Source: Brevibacillus choshinensis (GTDB lineage Bacteria; Bacillota; Bacilli; Brevibacillales; Brevibacillaceae). Taken from it: 64,000 nt of DNA. The notes under the pieces are model-generated. The model saw only the letters and a list, made by a program, of their open reading frames with translations. It made no database searches and was not told where the DNA came from. The stretch spans positions 2,455,001-2,519,000 of the forward strand of contig NZ_CP069127.1 in NCBI RefSeq assembly GCF_016811915.1, written 5' to 3'. Below are positions 8,455 through 16,100 of this stretch, piece by piece; the stretch's first letter is position 1, and each line of letters starts with the position of its first letter. The translations under genes were made by a program, and so were the position numbers.

Positions 8455-9744
8455 ATGGGTAATCAAGACGTGGTAACCGAAAGCACCCAAGGGACTGGAA
8501 AGCAAGAGAGCATGAACTTGCTGGAATCCACTCAAGTGGTGATCAAGGAAGCACTGGAGAAACTAGGTTACCAAGAATCGATGTTTGAACTCTTGAAGGA
8601 GCCGCTACGCGTTTTGACCGTACGCATTCCGGTTCGCATGGATAACGGCGAAGTAAAGGTGTTTACGGGCTATCGTGCACAGCACAACGATGCAGTAGGT
8701 CCGACCAAGGGGGGCATTCGTTTCCACCCGGAAGTTACTGAGGATGAAGTTAAAGCACTTTCTATCTGGATGAGCCTCAAAGCAGGTATCGTCGATCTGC
8801 CATACGGTGGCGGTAAAGGCGGTATCATTTGCGACCCGCGTGAAATGTCCTTCCGTGAACTGGAAAGACTGAGCCGCGGTTACGTTCGCGCAATCAGCCA
8901 GCTTGTGGGACCAACAAAAGACATTCCGGCTCCGGACGTCTTTACGAACTCACAAATCATGGCATGGATGATGGACGAATATAGCCGTATCCGTGAATTT
9001 GACTCGCCTGGTTTCATTACGGGTAAACCAATCGCTTTGGGTGGTTCCCATGGCCGTGAAACAGCTACGGCAAAAGGTGTGACCATCTGCATCCGCGAAG
9101 CAGCAAAACGCCGCAACATCGACGTAAAAGGTGCTCGCGTGGTCATCCAAGGCTTTGGTAATGCAGGTAGCTACCTCGCGAAATTCATGCACGATGCTGG
9201 TGCCAAAGTAGTCGGAATTTCCGATGCATACGGTGCACTGCACGATCCGAACGGTTTGGATATCGATTATTTGCTCGACCGTCGTGACTCGTTTGGAACG
9301 GTTACCAAACTGTTCAACAACACAATCACAAACAAAGAGCTGTTTGAACTGGATTGCGACATTTTGGTGCCTGCAGCAATTGAAAACCAAATCACTGCTG
9401 CAAACGCTCACAATATCAAGGCTCAAATCGTAGTCGAAGCAGCAAACGGTCCAACAACTCTGGAAGCGACCAAAATTCTTACGGAACGTGGCATTCTGTT
9501 GGTTCCGGACGTACTGGCTAGTGCCGGCGGTGTGACTGTATCTTACTTCGAGTGGGTGCAAAACAACCAAGGCTACTACTGGACAGAAGAAGAAGTGGAA
9601 GCAAAATTGGAACAAGTCATGGTGCGTTCGTTTGAGAATGTTTACTCCTTGTCCCAAACTCGCCGCGTAGACATGCGACTGTCCGCCTACATGGTGGGTG
9701 CGCGTAAAATGGCTGAAGCATCTCGCTTCCGCGGTTGGGTGTAA
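8455..9744 (+). CDS. gudB: NAD-dependent glutamate dehydrogenase
   Basis: Catabolic enzyme of 429 residues converting glutamate to 2-oxoglutarate and ammonium. The family signature LPYGGGKGGI with the substrate-binding lysines is clear, followed by PTKDIPAPDV and the Rossmann motif GFGNAGSYLA. The length is close to RocG/GudB of B. subtilis. A GAGGTGG site precedes the ATG. Codon use in this gene is more biased than in neighbours, in keeping with high expression. By position it corresponds to gudB; the choice between gudB and rocG names is by gene order only. Confidence 0.92.
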   Translation: MGNQDVVTESTQGTGKQESMNLLESTQVVIKEALEKLGYQESMFELLKEPLRVLTVRIPVRMDNGEVKVFTGYRAQHNDAVGPTKGGIRFHPEVTEDEVKALSIWMSLKAGIVDLPYGGGKGGIICDPREMSFRELERLSRGYVRAISQLVGPTKDIPAPDVFTNSQIMAWMMDEYSRIREFDSPGFITGKPIALGGSHGRETATAKGVTICIREAAKRRNIDVKGARVVIQGFGNAGSYLAKFMHDAGAKVVGISDAYGALHDPNGLDIDYLLDRRDSFGTVTKLFNNTITNKELFELDCDILVPAAIENQITAANAHNIKAQIVVEAANGPTTLEATKILTERGILLVPDVLASAGGVTVSYFEWVQNNQGYYWTEEEVEAKLEQVMVRSFENVYSLSQTRRVDMRLSAYMVGARKMAEASRFRGWV

Positions 9745-9778
9745 GCATTCCCATCCGTTCTCCACATACACGCAAGTC

Positions 9779-9816
9779 AAAAACCCCTCCTTGTCGAGTG
9801 CAAGGAGGGGTTTCTT
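9779..9816. terminator. Bidirectional terminator
   Basis: AAACCCCTCCTTG pairs with CAAGGAGGGGTTT over 13 bases with a seven-base loop. It separates the convergent gudB and ansA genes. Confidence 0.9.
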
Positions 9817-9828
9817 TATGACTGTTTC

Positions 9829-10800
9829 TTATTGATCGAACAAGTGCTGCAATTGCTTGAAGTCTCGTGTTTGCTGCAAGGTGACGATCAGCTTCAAGCG
9901 AGCTTTTTGACCGTTCAGGCCGTTTGAGAAAATGACGCCCAGATCTTTTAGCTGACGGCCGCCGCCTTCATAATCGTACACGTCTTGGACTTGCCCGTTG
10001 TAGCAGCGAGAGACGAGGACGATGGGCACTCCCTTAGCTAAGAGCTGTTTCAGCGTAGGGAGGATTGCAGGAGGCAGGTTGCCGAGTCCGAATGCTTCGA
10101 TGACCAAACCGTCGATCGGCTGTTCCAGCAAAAATTGCAGCCACGATGGATCCATCCCCGCCACGGCCTTGATCAACGGCACGTTTGCGTCGGCATGGGA
10201 GATGACATAGTGCTCACGGATTATCGGTGCATGATGATAATGCACCTGCTTCTTGGCGATGGTGCCGATCGGACCGTATTGGGGCGATTGGAACGTTGCT
10301 ACGTTGCTGGTATGCGTCTTGGTGACATGGCAGGCAGCGTGGATTTCATCGTTGAACACGACGATGACCCCTTTGTTGGCACTTTCCGGTTCTGCAGCTG
10401 CCCGGACGGAGGAAATCAGATTGACAGGACCATCCGCCCCAAGCTCATTGCTGCTGCGCATGGCTCCTGTCACGACCACAGGAACAGAGAGGGAGAGCGT
10501 CAAGTCTAGGAAGTATGCGGTTTCCTCCAAGGTATCGGTTCCGTGCGTGATGACTACACCGTCGTATGAATGCGCAGCCAGCTCTTCTTCTATGTGCTGA
10601 CGCAATTGGTTCATGATGACAGGTGTCATGTGTGGGCTTGGTAAATTCAAGACATTTTTCATGGTGATATCGGCATAGCGTTCAAGGAAGGGAACAATTT
10701 TGTTGACGGCTTGATCGTCCAGAGGCTTTACACCTTCAGAGGCATCCACGGACATGGCGATGGTACCGCCTGTATTTAATACCAATATTTTTTTCAACAT
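9829..10800 (-). CDS. ansA: L-asparaginase, type I
   Basis: A 323-residue cytosolic-type asparaginase hydrolysing asparagine to aspartate and ammonium. Both active-site motifs are present: TGGTIA at residues 10-15 and HGTDTLEETA in the second signature. No signal peptide is visible, which fits type I. The ATG at 10800 has GGAGAGAG upstream; a further in-frame ATG at 10830 does not. It is a single gene, convergent with gudB and divergent from prsW. Confidence 0.9.
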   Translation of the reverse strand: MLKKILVLNTGGTIAMSVDASEGVKPLDDQAVNKIVPFLERYADITMKNVLNLPSPHMTPVIMNQLRQHIEEELAAHSYDGVVITHGTDTLEETAYFLDLTLSLSVPVVVTGAMRSSNELGADGPVNLISSVRAAAEPESANKGVIVVFNDEIHAACHVTKTHTSNVATFQSPQYGPIGTIAKKQVHYHHAPIIREHYVISHADANVPLIKAVAGMDPSWLQFLLEQPIDGLVIEAFGLGNLPPAILPTLKQLLAKGVPIVLVSRCYNGQVQDVYDYEGGGRQLKDLGVIFSNGLNGQKARLKLIVTLQQTRDFKQLQHLFDQ

Positions 10801-10820
10801 GATCTCTCTCCTGTAGCGGG

Positions 10821-10849
10821 TTTTCATCAACCAGTATTCATGGTACGAT
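10821..10849 (+). promoter_or_regulatory. Candidate prsW promoter
   Basis: TTTTCA (10821-10826) and an extended -10 TGGTACGAT (-10 hexamer at 10844-10849) are spaced by 17 bases. The same TGGTAnnAT extended -10 form occurs before cmk, der and hepS in this window. Confidence 0.4.
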
Positions 10850-10883
10850 GAATATCAGCCTTGTGTAAAGGAGCAATACACAG

Positions 10884-11558
10884 ATGATTGCTATGATCGG
10901 AGCGGCAGTTGCCCCCGGCATTGCCATCTTGAGCTATTTTTACCTGCGTGACAGTTTGGAGCCGGAGCCGATTTCGATGGTGATCCGGTCATTTATCTTT
11001 GGGGTGCTGCTGGTGATCCCCATCATGGTGATCCAGTACATCATGCAGACTGAATGGAACTGGCGGGACGGCATTGTCGCGGAAGTATTCCAGTCCGCAT
11101 TTGTTGAAGAGTTCTTTAAATGGATGGTCATTTATTTTACGGCGTATAAACATGTAGAATTTGATGAGCCCTACGATGGGATCGTTTATGCAGTGGCAGT
11201 CTCACTCGGGTTTGCCACCTTGGAAAATCTGTTCTATTTGATTATCAATGGCCTGGATATTGCCTTTTGGCGCGCCTTGCTGCCTGTGTCGAGCCACGCT
11301 TTGTTTGCAGTGTGGATGGGGTATTACCTGGGTTTGGCGAAGTTCTCCAAAGGAGTTCGCAAAGAGCGAATCTTCCTGTGGGTATCCGTAGCTTTGCCGA
11401 TCGCTCTTCATGCCCTATACAATGCAATCTTCCTGTCGATCCAAAACTGGCTCGTGGTTATTGTGCCCTTCATGCTGATTCTCTGGTGGCAAGGATTGAA
11501 AAAGGTGCAAAGAGCGCATGATTTCGGTTCTAAAAAGTTATCTTCCCGTCCACAATAG
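10884..11558 (+). CDS. prsW: Glutamic-type intramembrane protease PrsW
   Basis: A 224-residue polytopic membrane protease. In B. subtilis PrsW starts the site-1 cleavage of the anti-sigma factor RsiW. The family's conserved acidic residues are visible in SAFVEEFFKW and in FDEPYDGIVYAVAVSLGFATLEN, with later histidines in VSSHALFAVWMG and ALHALYN. A clear AAAGGAG site precedes the ATG. Gene order gudB-(ypdA)-prsW-ypeB follows B. subtilis except that ypdA is missing here. The window encodes an ECF sigma/anti-sigma pair far downstream, but no link can be claimed. Confidence 0.9.
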   Translation: MIAMIGAAVAPGIAILSYFYLRDSLEPEPISMVIRSFIFGVLLVIPIMVIQYIMQTEWNWRDGIVAEVFQSAFVEEFFKWMVIYFTAYKHVEFDEPYDGIVYAVAVSLGFATLENLFYLIINGLDIAFWRALLPVSSHALFAVWMGYYLGLAKFSKGVRKERIFLWVSVALPIALHALYNAIFLSIQNWLVVIVPFMLILWWQGLKKVQRAHDFGSKKLSSRPQ

Positions 11559-11578
11559 GTGGGAGGAGGAGACGAGAC

Positions 11579-11737
11579 GTGTTCAAAACCCAACGAGCAA
11601 AAGTGACCATTCGCTGCAACATTTGTGGAGAAAAATTTACCCTGCGCGGTCGTCGAGAACCGGGAGGGCAGGTAGAAACTGGCTTTAAGCAATGCTTATG
11701 TGACAACGACAAGCACTTCAGTATTGATGAATCGTAG
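11579..11737 (+). CDS. 52-residue protein with CxxC and CxC motifs
   Basis: A small GTG-started gene, directly behind prsW and preceded by GGAGGAG with eight-base spacing. The peptide begins with V read as Met, then FKTQRAKVTI, and contains CNIC at residues 13-16 and CLC at 39-41 in a basic context, a pattern that could bind zinc. The body has a beta-strand-like alternation. I do not know a family name. A strong terminator follows at once, so prsW and this gene probably form one transcript. Confidence 0.6.
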   Translation: MFKTQRAKVTIRCNICGEKFTLRGRREPGGQVETGFKQCLCDNDKHFSIDES

Positions 11738-11772
11738 GAATGAAGCGGACAAGGATAACCTGTGTCCTCAAA

Positions 11773-11803
11773 GGCCGATGCAAAACTGCATCGGTCTTTT
11801 TTC
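11773..11803 (+). terminator. Rho-independent terminator
   Basis: CCGATGCA pairs with TGCATCGG around an AAAC loop with flanking G-T and G-C pairs, followed by six T residues. It closes the prsW transcript. Confidence 0.85.
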
Positions 11804-11913
11804 TGCTTACTAGGCTCTCCCGTAATCCTATGCATAATCCATACTTCCTCCACTAACACTATGCAAAGATTTCATTACATGCCAAGGAGGATTCAGCCGT
11901 ACGAACGATCTGG

Positions 11914-12114
11914 TTGGCAGGTGTTCTTTTGGTCCTGATTGCGACAGGCTTCGCGGAGCATACGGTAATCTCGGCCGAGGAAAGAAGCACCGCTGTATCG
12001 ATAGCCGACGTGGCTGTACCTACTATTTCAATCCGGCCACAGCCACATCCCAAGGATTTGGAGCAGGCCTCAAGTCAAGGAGATTGGAAAGCTTATTTGC
12101 CGCTAATGTGTTAA
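11914..12114 (+). CDS. Short signal-peptide-like reading frame before ypeB
   Basis: This frame encodes a hydrophobic stretch (LAGVLLVLIATGFAEHT) and a short tail, like an export signal plus a small secreted piece, ending just 24 bases before ypeB. An excellent AAGGAGG site lies at 11884-11890, but the codon at the correct distance in this frame is GTA and the first usable start, TTG at 11914, is 23 bases away. It sits exactly where B. subtilis has sleB, yet no peptidoglycan-binding or hydrolase domain is present. It may be a remnant or a real small peptide with an unusual start; the reading is uncertain. Confidence 0.3.
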   Translation: MAGVLLVLIATGFAEHTVISAEERSTAVSIADVAVPTISIRPQPHPKDLEQASSQGDWKAYLPLMC

Positions 12115-12138
12115 CTGCTGAAAGGAGGAAGAAAACAA

Positions 12139-13506
12139 ATGGTATACGGAGCTACAGCACGAATCTTGTTTCCCGTAGCCCTGGTTGCATTGGTGGGAGC
12201 GGGGATGTGGGGGTACCAGGAGCATAACGAGAAAAATTCGGTGTTGATCAAGGCGGAAAACTCGTATCAACGCGCGTTTCACGACCTGACGTATCACGTA
12301 GACAAGCTGCATGACGAATTAGGAAAGGCATTGGTGGTCAATTCTCGTCGGCAAATGACTCCTACATTGACCAGCGTGTGGCGGCTCGCGTATGCAGCGC
12401 AGGCCGATGTGGGGCAGTTGCCACTCACGTTGATGCCATTTAATAAGACGGAGGAAATGCTGTCCCGCGTAGCGGATTTCTCCTACCGTGTTGCCGTGAG
12501 GGACCTGAGCAAGGAGCCTTTGACGGAAAAGGAGTACGGAACGCTCAAAAGTCTGCACAAGCATTCTGCGGAAATTCAAGATGAGCTGCGCAAGGTGCAA
12601 ACGAATGTCCTCGACAAGCAGCTGCGTTGGATGGACGTGGAGAGCGCACTAGCTTCCGATGACAAAAAGTCAGACAACACCATTGTGGACGGCTTCCAAA
12701 CGATTGAAAAGAAAGTGCAGGAATACCCGGACCTCGATTGGGGAGTGGGCATTCAAAGCTTGGATAAAAAGAAGCAGCAGCGAATCAAAGGAATTGACGG
12801 GAAAAATACCTCCAAGGAGGAAGCGCAGAGGGCAGCTCTCGATTTTTTGGGAGACAAAGCGAAGGGCGCTCACGTCGAGGTCGATGAAAATGGAAAAGGC
12901 CAGGAGTATTCCGCATATAGTGTGCGGGTTCTGTCCCCCGACAAAAAGCAGGCAATCAATCTGGATGTAACCAAACGGGGTGGGAAAGTCGTTTGGATGA
13001 TGAATGAACGCCAGGTCGGGGAAGAGAAGCTGGATATGAAGCAGGCTGAAGAACATGGGCGCAAATTCTTGAAAGACCACGGCTACGATGGGATGGAGGT
13101 AACGGAAACAGACAGCTACGAGCGCAGCGCTGTATTCACGTTCGCCCCCATGCAGGATGGCGTCCGTATTTATCCAGATTCAGTGTCGGTCGAAGTAGCA
13201 CTCGACAATGGTGAAGTCACTGCATTTAACTCTACGGAGTACTTGTTCAATCACAAGAAGCGCATGTTGTCCAAGCCCCGTCTGACGAAGGAAGAAGCAC
13301 GCAAAAAAGTGAACCCGAGCGTGAAGGTGACAAGCGAGCGACTGGCCTTGATTGAAGGGAAGAACGACGGAAAAGAAGTGCTGGCATGGGAAATGGCGGG
13401 GAGCTTTGAAGGAAACGCGTATATGATCTATATCAATGCTTTGACGGGGGAAGAGGAAGAAGTCGTAAAAATGGACACGGGACAGGGCGAAAAGACAGAA
13501 CGGTAA
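12139..13506 (+). CDS. ypeB: Germination protein YpeB
   Basis: A 455-residue spore protein that in Bacillus stabilises and localises the cortex-lytic enzyme SleB. An N-terminal membrane segment (ILFPVALVALVGAGMWGY, about residues 9-26) is followed by a long helical region and C-terminal PepSY-type repeats (for example SKEEAQRAALDFLGDKAKGA and TKEEARKKVNP). The length is that of B. subtilis YpeB. AAAGGAGG precedes the ATG. The partner gene sleB, normally directly upstream, is absent from this place. Confidence 0.9.
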   Translation: MVYGATARILFPVALVALVGAGMWGYQEHNEKNSVLIKAENSYQRAFHDLTYHVDKLHDELGKALVVNSRRQMTPTLTSVWRLAYAAQADVGQLPLTLMPFNKTEEMLSRVADFSYRVAVRDLSKEPLTEKEYGTLKSLHKHSAEIQDELRKVQTNVLDKQLRWMDVESALASDDKKSDNTIVDGFQTIEKKVQEYPDLDWGVGIQSLDKKKQQRIKGIDGKNTSKEEAQRAALDFLGDKAKGAHVEVDENGKGQEYSAYSVRVLSPDKKQAINLDVTKRGGKVVWMMNERQVGEEKLDMKQAEEHGRKFLKDHGYDGMEVTETDSYERSAVFTFAPMQDGVRIYPDSVSVEVALDNGEVTAFNSTEYLFNHKKRMLSKPRLTKEEARKKVNPSVKVTSERLALIEGKNDGKEVLAWEMAGSFEGNAYMIYINALTGEEEEVVKMDTGQGEKTER

Positions 13507-13518
13507 ATCGGTGTCAAA

Positions 13519-13557
13519 AGCAGGGGAAGGCCTCGAATGGAGGCTTTCCCTGTTTGC
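13519..13557 (+). terminator. Imperfect terminator hairpin
   Basis: A G-rich arm (CAGGGGAAGGCCTC) can pair with GGAGGCTTTCCCTG with a small offset, followed by a short T-rich stretch. It likely ends the ypeB transcript. Confidence 0.5.
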
Positions 13558-13621
13558 CGTATGGACAAATCAGGGTATATAATGGAAATGTGAGAGGGGA
13601 TAAAGGAGGAACATTTTTCAT

Positions 13622-14305
13622 ATGCTACTACCACGAATTGGTCAGACCATTAAGCTTACTTTTGCGGGTTCCTCTGAAGATCCACGTCTTCATACGTACA
13701 AGAGTCGTGTCGTGGACATCAAAGACGAGGTCGCTTCCATCGAATTGCCTACGAATGAAGAGACGGGCCGGACGGGCTTGTTTCAAGCAGGCGAGGAGTG
13801 CGAGGTGTGGTACGTGGGAGAAGACGGCTCCCGGTACGAGTTTCATTCCTCCATCGTAGGCAGACAGAGAGACCACATCCCGGTATTGTTTTTGCAATTA
13901 CCATCAAAGGAAAGCATTCAACGGACACAGAGACGCAATTATTTGCGAATTGATTCATCCTTGGACATTGCTGTCAAACTGGACGATCCAATCCGTCGCT
14001 ATCACTTCTTGGCGAGAACGGTGGACATCAGCGGCGGTGGATTGTCTTTCACCTGTGAAGAAAGCTACCGTCTTCAAGAAAAGGATCAGGTGCACATATG
14101 GATTTCCATGCCGAATAAGACAGGGCCAGTCCAGCACGCGTACGCGTTGTTGGAGGTCGTCAGGCAAAAGCCGGCGGAGAAAAAGGGATTGCACCAGTGG
14201 ATCTCCGGCAAGTTTGTACAAATCAGTGAGCAGGATCGGGCAAAGGTAGTGCGGGCATGTTATGAAAGACAGCTGGAGCTTCGCAAAAAAGGCGTAGCTG
14301 AATGA
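13622..14305 (+). CDS. ypfA: PilZ-domain c-di-GMP-binding protein YpfA (DgrA-like)
   Basis: A 227-residue protein with the YcgR-type layout: an N-terminal beta domain (residues 1-95) and a C-terminal PilZ domain. The c-di-GMP motifs are visible as the arginine-rich RTQRRNYLR and DISGGGLSF. In B. subtilis YpfA/DgrA binds c-di-GMP and slows the flagellar motor. AAAGGAGG lies upstream of the ATG. Neighbours ypeB, ypfB and cmk match the B. subtilis order. Confidence 0.85.
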   Translation: MLLPRIGQTIKLTFAGSSEDPRLHTYKSRVVDIKDEVASIELPTNEETGRTGLFQAGEECEVWYVGEDGSRYEFHSSIVGRQRDHIPVLFLQLPSKESIQRTQRRNYLRIDSSLDIAVKLDDPIRRYHFLARTVDISGGGLSFTCEESYRLQEKDQVHIWISMPNKTGPVQHAYALLEVVRQKPAEKKGLHQWISGKFVQISEQDRAKVVRACYERQLELRKKGVAE

Positions 14306-14330
14306 CACCTGACAGAAGGATGAGACCCCG

Positions 14331-14513
14331 ATGACGAGCCAGTACAACGAGCGCTTTCGACGTTTCGCTAACCGCATGGAAAGAGGCATCATGATCGGAA
14401 TTGTAGTTTGTGCCGTTATGCTCACCATTGGAGAAATGCTCATCCAGTACGTGCCTGCACGTGCTTTGCTCATTGAAACAGAGCGGCTGGAAGGAGTTTC
14501 TAGGCTCCCATGA
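14331..14513 (+). CDS. ypfB: Small single-pass membrane protein YpfB
   Basis: A 60-residue protein with a basic N-terminus (RFRRFANRMERG) and one membrane segment (IMIGIVVCAVMLTIGEMLI). Its size and position between ypfA and cmk match B. subtilis ypfB. AGAAGGATGAG upstream is a fair ribosome binding site. The function is unknown. Confidence 0.7.
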   Translation: MTSQYNERFRRFANRMERGIMIGIVVCAVMLTIGEMLIQYVPARALLIETERLEGVSRLP

Positions 14514-14517
14514 GGGT

Positions 14518-14546
14518 TTGCGCATGCTTCCATACTATGGTACTAT
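14518..14546 (+). promoter_or_regulatory. Candidate cmk promoter
   Basis: TTGCGC (14518-14523) and extended -10 TGGTACTAT (hexamer 14541-14546) are spaced by 17 bases. A small GC stem (GCTTC/GAAGC) followed by a T-rich run at about 14585-14610 lies between this site and the cmk start. Confidence 0.45.
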
Positions 14547-14652
14547 TATAGATAACATAGAAACAGACACACGGATTTGAGGGGCTTCGACAGAAGCTTT
14601 TCTTGTTTCTATTCCCTTTCAGAACTACTGTACATAGCAGGTGAGGATGTAA

Positions 14653-15324
14653 ATGAACATTGCCATTGATGGACCAGCGGGAGCAGGAAAAAGTACTGTC
14701 GCAGGGAAGGTTGCAAGTCAGCTTGAATACGTGTATATCGATACGGGTTCTATGTATCGTGCGTTGGCATGGGCTGTACACCATAATCAACTTTCCATAG
14801 ACGATGAACAAGCTGTTTCCGAACTATTACAAAACAACGAGATCCGCTTGGTTCGCAAAGCTGGACAGCAGCATGTGTACTGGAATGATACCGATGTGAC
14901 TGCATGGATTCGTACCCCCGAAGTAAGTCAGTACGCTTCCATCGTGGCAAGTTACGGTTCCGTTCGTGAACAGATGCTGGTGCTGCAGAGGAATTTGGCA
15001 AAGCAAGGCAACGTCGTCATGGATGGTCGAGACATCGGCACACATGTACTGCCAGATGCCGAAGTCAAAATTTTCCTTACTGCTTCCATTCGGGAGCGTG
15101 CAGAAAGAAGATGGAAAGAATTGCTCGCAAAAGGAAGCCAAGCACAGCTGGCTGACCTGGAAAAAGAAATAGAAGAGCGGGACTATCGCGACATGAACAG
15201 GGAAGTGGCTCCCCTGCGCCAAGCGGAAGATGCTGTTTTGGTGGATACGACAGGGATTTCCATTGATCAGGTTGTAGAGAAAATCTTGCAAATTTGCGAG
15301 CGAATGGGAGAGTCTACCCAGTGA
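14653..15324 (+). CDS. cmk: Cytidylate kinase
   Basis: A 223-residue kinase that phosphorylates CMP and dCMP with ATP. The P-loop GPAGAGKST is at residues 7-15, the NMP-binding segment VYIDTGSMYRALAW follows, and MDGRDIGTHVLPDAEVK is the conserved CMK substrate region. The tail has the usual DYRDMNREVAPLR motif. The gene overlaps plsC by four bases. Confidence 0.95.
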   Translation: MNIAIDGPAGAGKSTVAGKVASQLEYVYIDTGSMYRALAWAVHHNQLSIDDEQAVSELLQNNEIRLVRKAGQQHVYWNDTDVTAWIRTPEVSQYASIVASYGSVREQMLVLQRNLAKQGNVVMDGRDIGTHVLPDAEVKIFLTASIRERAERRWKELLAKGSQAQLADLEKEIEERDYRDMNREVAPLRQAEDAVLVDTTGISIDQVVEKILQICERMGESTQ

Positions 15325-15914
15325 GTTATTATCGTACGTTTCGAGGATTTTTTCGGATTATTTTTTCGCTTGTCTATCGATGGCAAGTGATCGGGCGTGA
15401 ACATATACCTAAGGAAGGCCCAGTCATTCTTTGTGCCAACCACATCTCGCTTTGGGATCCGCCGCTTCTCGGCTCGGGAATTGAGCGAATGGTGCACTTC
15501 ATGGCGAAGGAAGAGCTTTTCCGCATTCCGGTCATTGGTTTTCTTATCACAAAGTTCGGTGCATTTCCGGTCAAACGCGGAGCGGGTGATCGAGCTGCGA
15601 TCCGAACGACGCTGAAAGTGCTGGAAGAAGGAAAAATCTTAGGAATTTTCCCAGAAGGAACGCGCAGCAAGACCGGAGAAGTAGGAGAGGGAATGCCGGG
15701 TGTGGCAATGTTCGCGCTCAAATCGCAGGCGCAGGTGATTCCTGTCGCGATTATTGGCCCGTACCGAATGTTCCGTCCGATCAAGATCGTATACGGCAAA
15801 CCCATTGATCTCACCGCACTGCGTGAGGCCAAATCGAGTGGGGATACGTTAAAGGAAACAACCAATTTGATCATGACGCACATCAAGGCGCTCCGTGATC
15901 ACCATCGTTCTTGA
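15321..15914 (+). CDS. plsC: 1-acyl-sn-glycerol-3-phosphate acyltransferase
   Basis: A 197-residue membrane-associated enzyme making phosphatidic acid from lysophosphatidic acid. The catalytic HX4D motif NHISLWD is at residues 40-46 and the substrate motif FPEGTRS follows. I place the start at the GTG at 15321 within a GTGA overlap with cmk and behind GGGAGAG; an in-frame TTG at 15294 lacks a comparable site. Coupling of cmk and plsC is common in Bacillales and ties phospholipid synthesis to the CTP supply. Confidence 0.92.
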   Translation: MSYYRTFRGFFRIIFSLVYRWQVIGREHIPKEGPVILCANHISLWDPPLLGSGIERMVHFMAKEELFRIPVIGFLITKFGAFPVKRGAGDRAAIRTTLKVLEEGKILGIFPEGTRSKTGEVGEGMPGVAMFALKSQAQVIPVAIIGPYRMFRPIKIVYGKPIDLTALREAKSSGDTLKETTNLIMTHIKALRDHHRS

Positions 15915-16100
15915 GCAGACGGTATAGAATTACCAAAGGGTAGAATACTAATTCTGCTGGAACATACTGGCTTCATCAGTAGGAACTGCTAGCTTTCGGG
16001 CGGCAGTTAAAAATATACATGCTCCCGCTTCATGTAACGTGCTAAATCGTAACGTCTACATAGATGGCTTGGGACGGATCGTATGAAGGAGGTCTTTTGG
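15915..16100 (+). promoter_or_regulatory. Leader of the S1-domain protein gene
   Basis: This 186-base gap holds an inverted repeat AGAATTA/TAATTCT (15926-15932 and 15949-15955) and a second possible stem AACTGC/GCAGTT near 15985-16009. I see no convincing promoter hexamers. It may be a structured 5' leader for the following gene. Confidence 0.3.

Noticed and set aside
15294..15320. Upstream TTG start for plsC
   Set aside because: The extra residues are encoded inside cmk and have no ribosome site; the GTG at 15321 has GGGAGAG upstream and overlaps the cmk stop.
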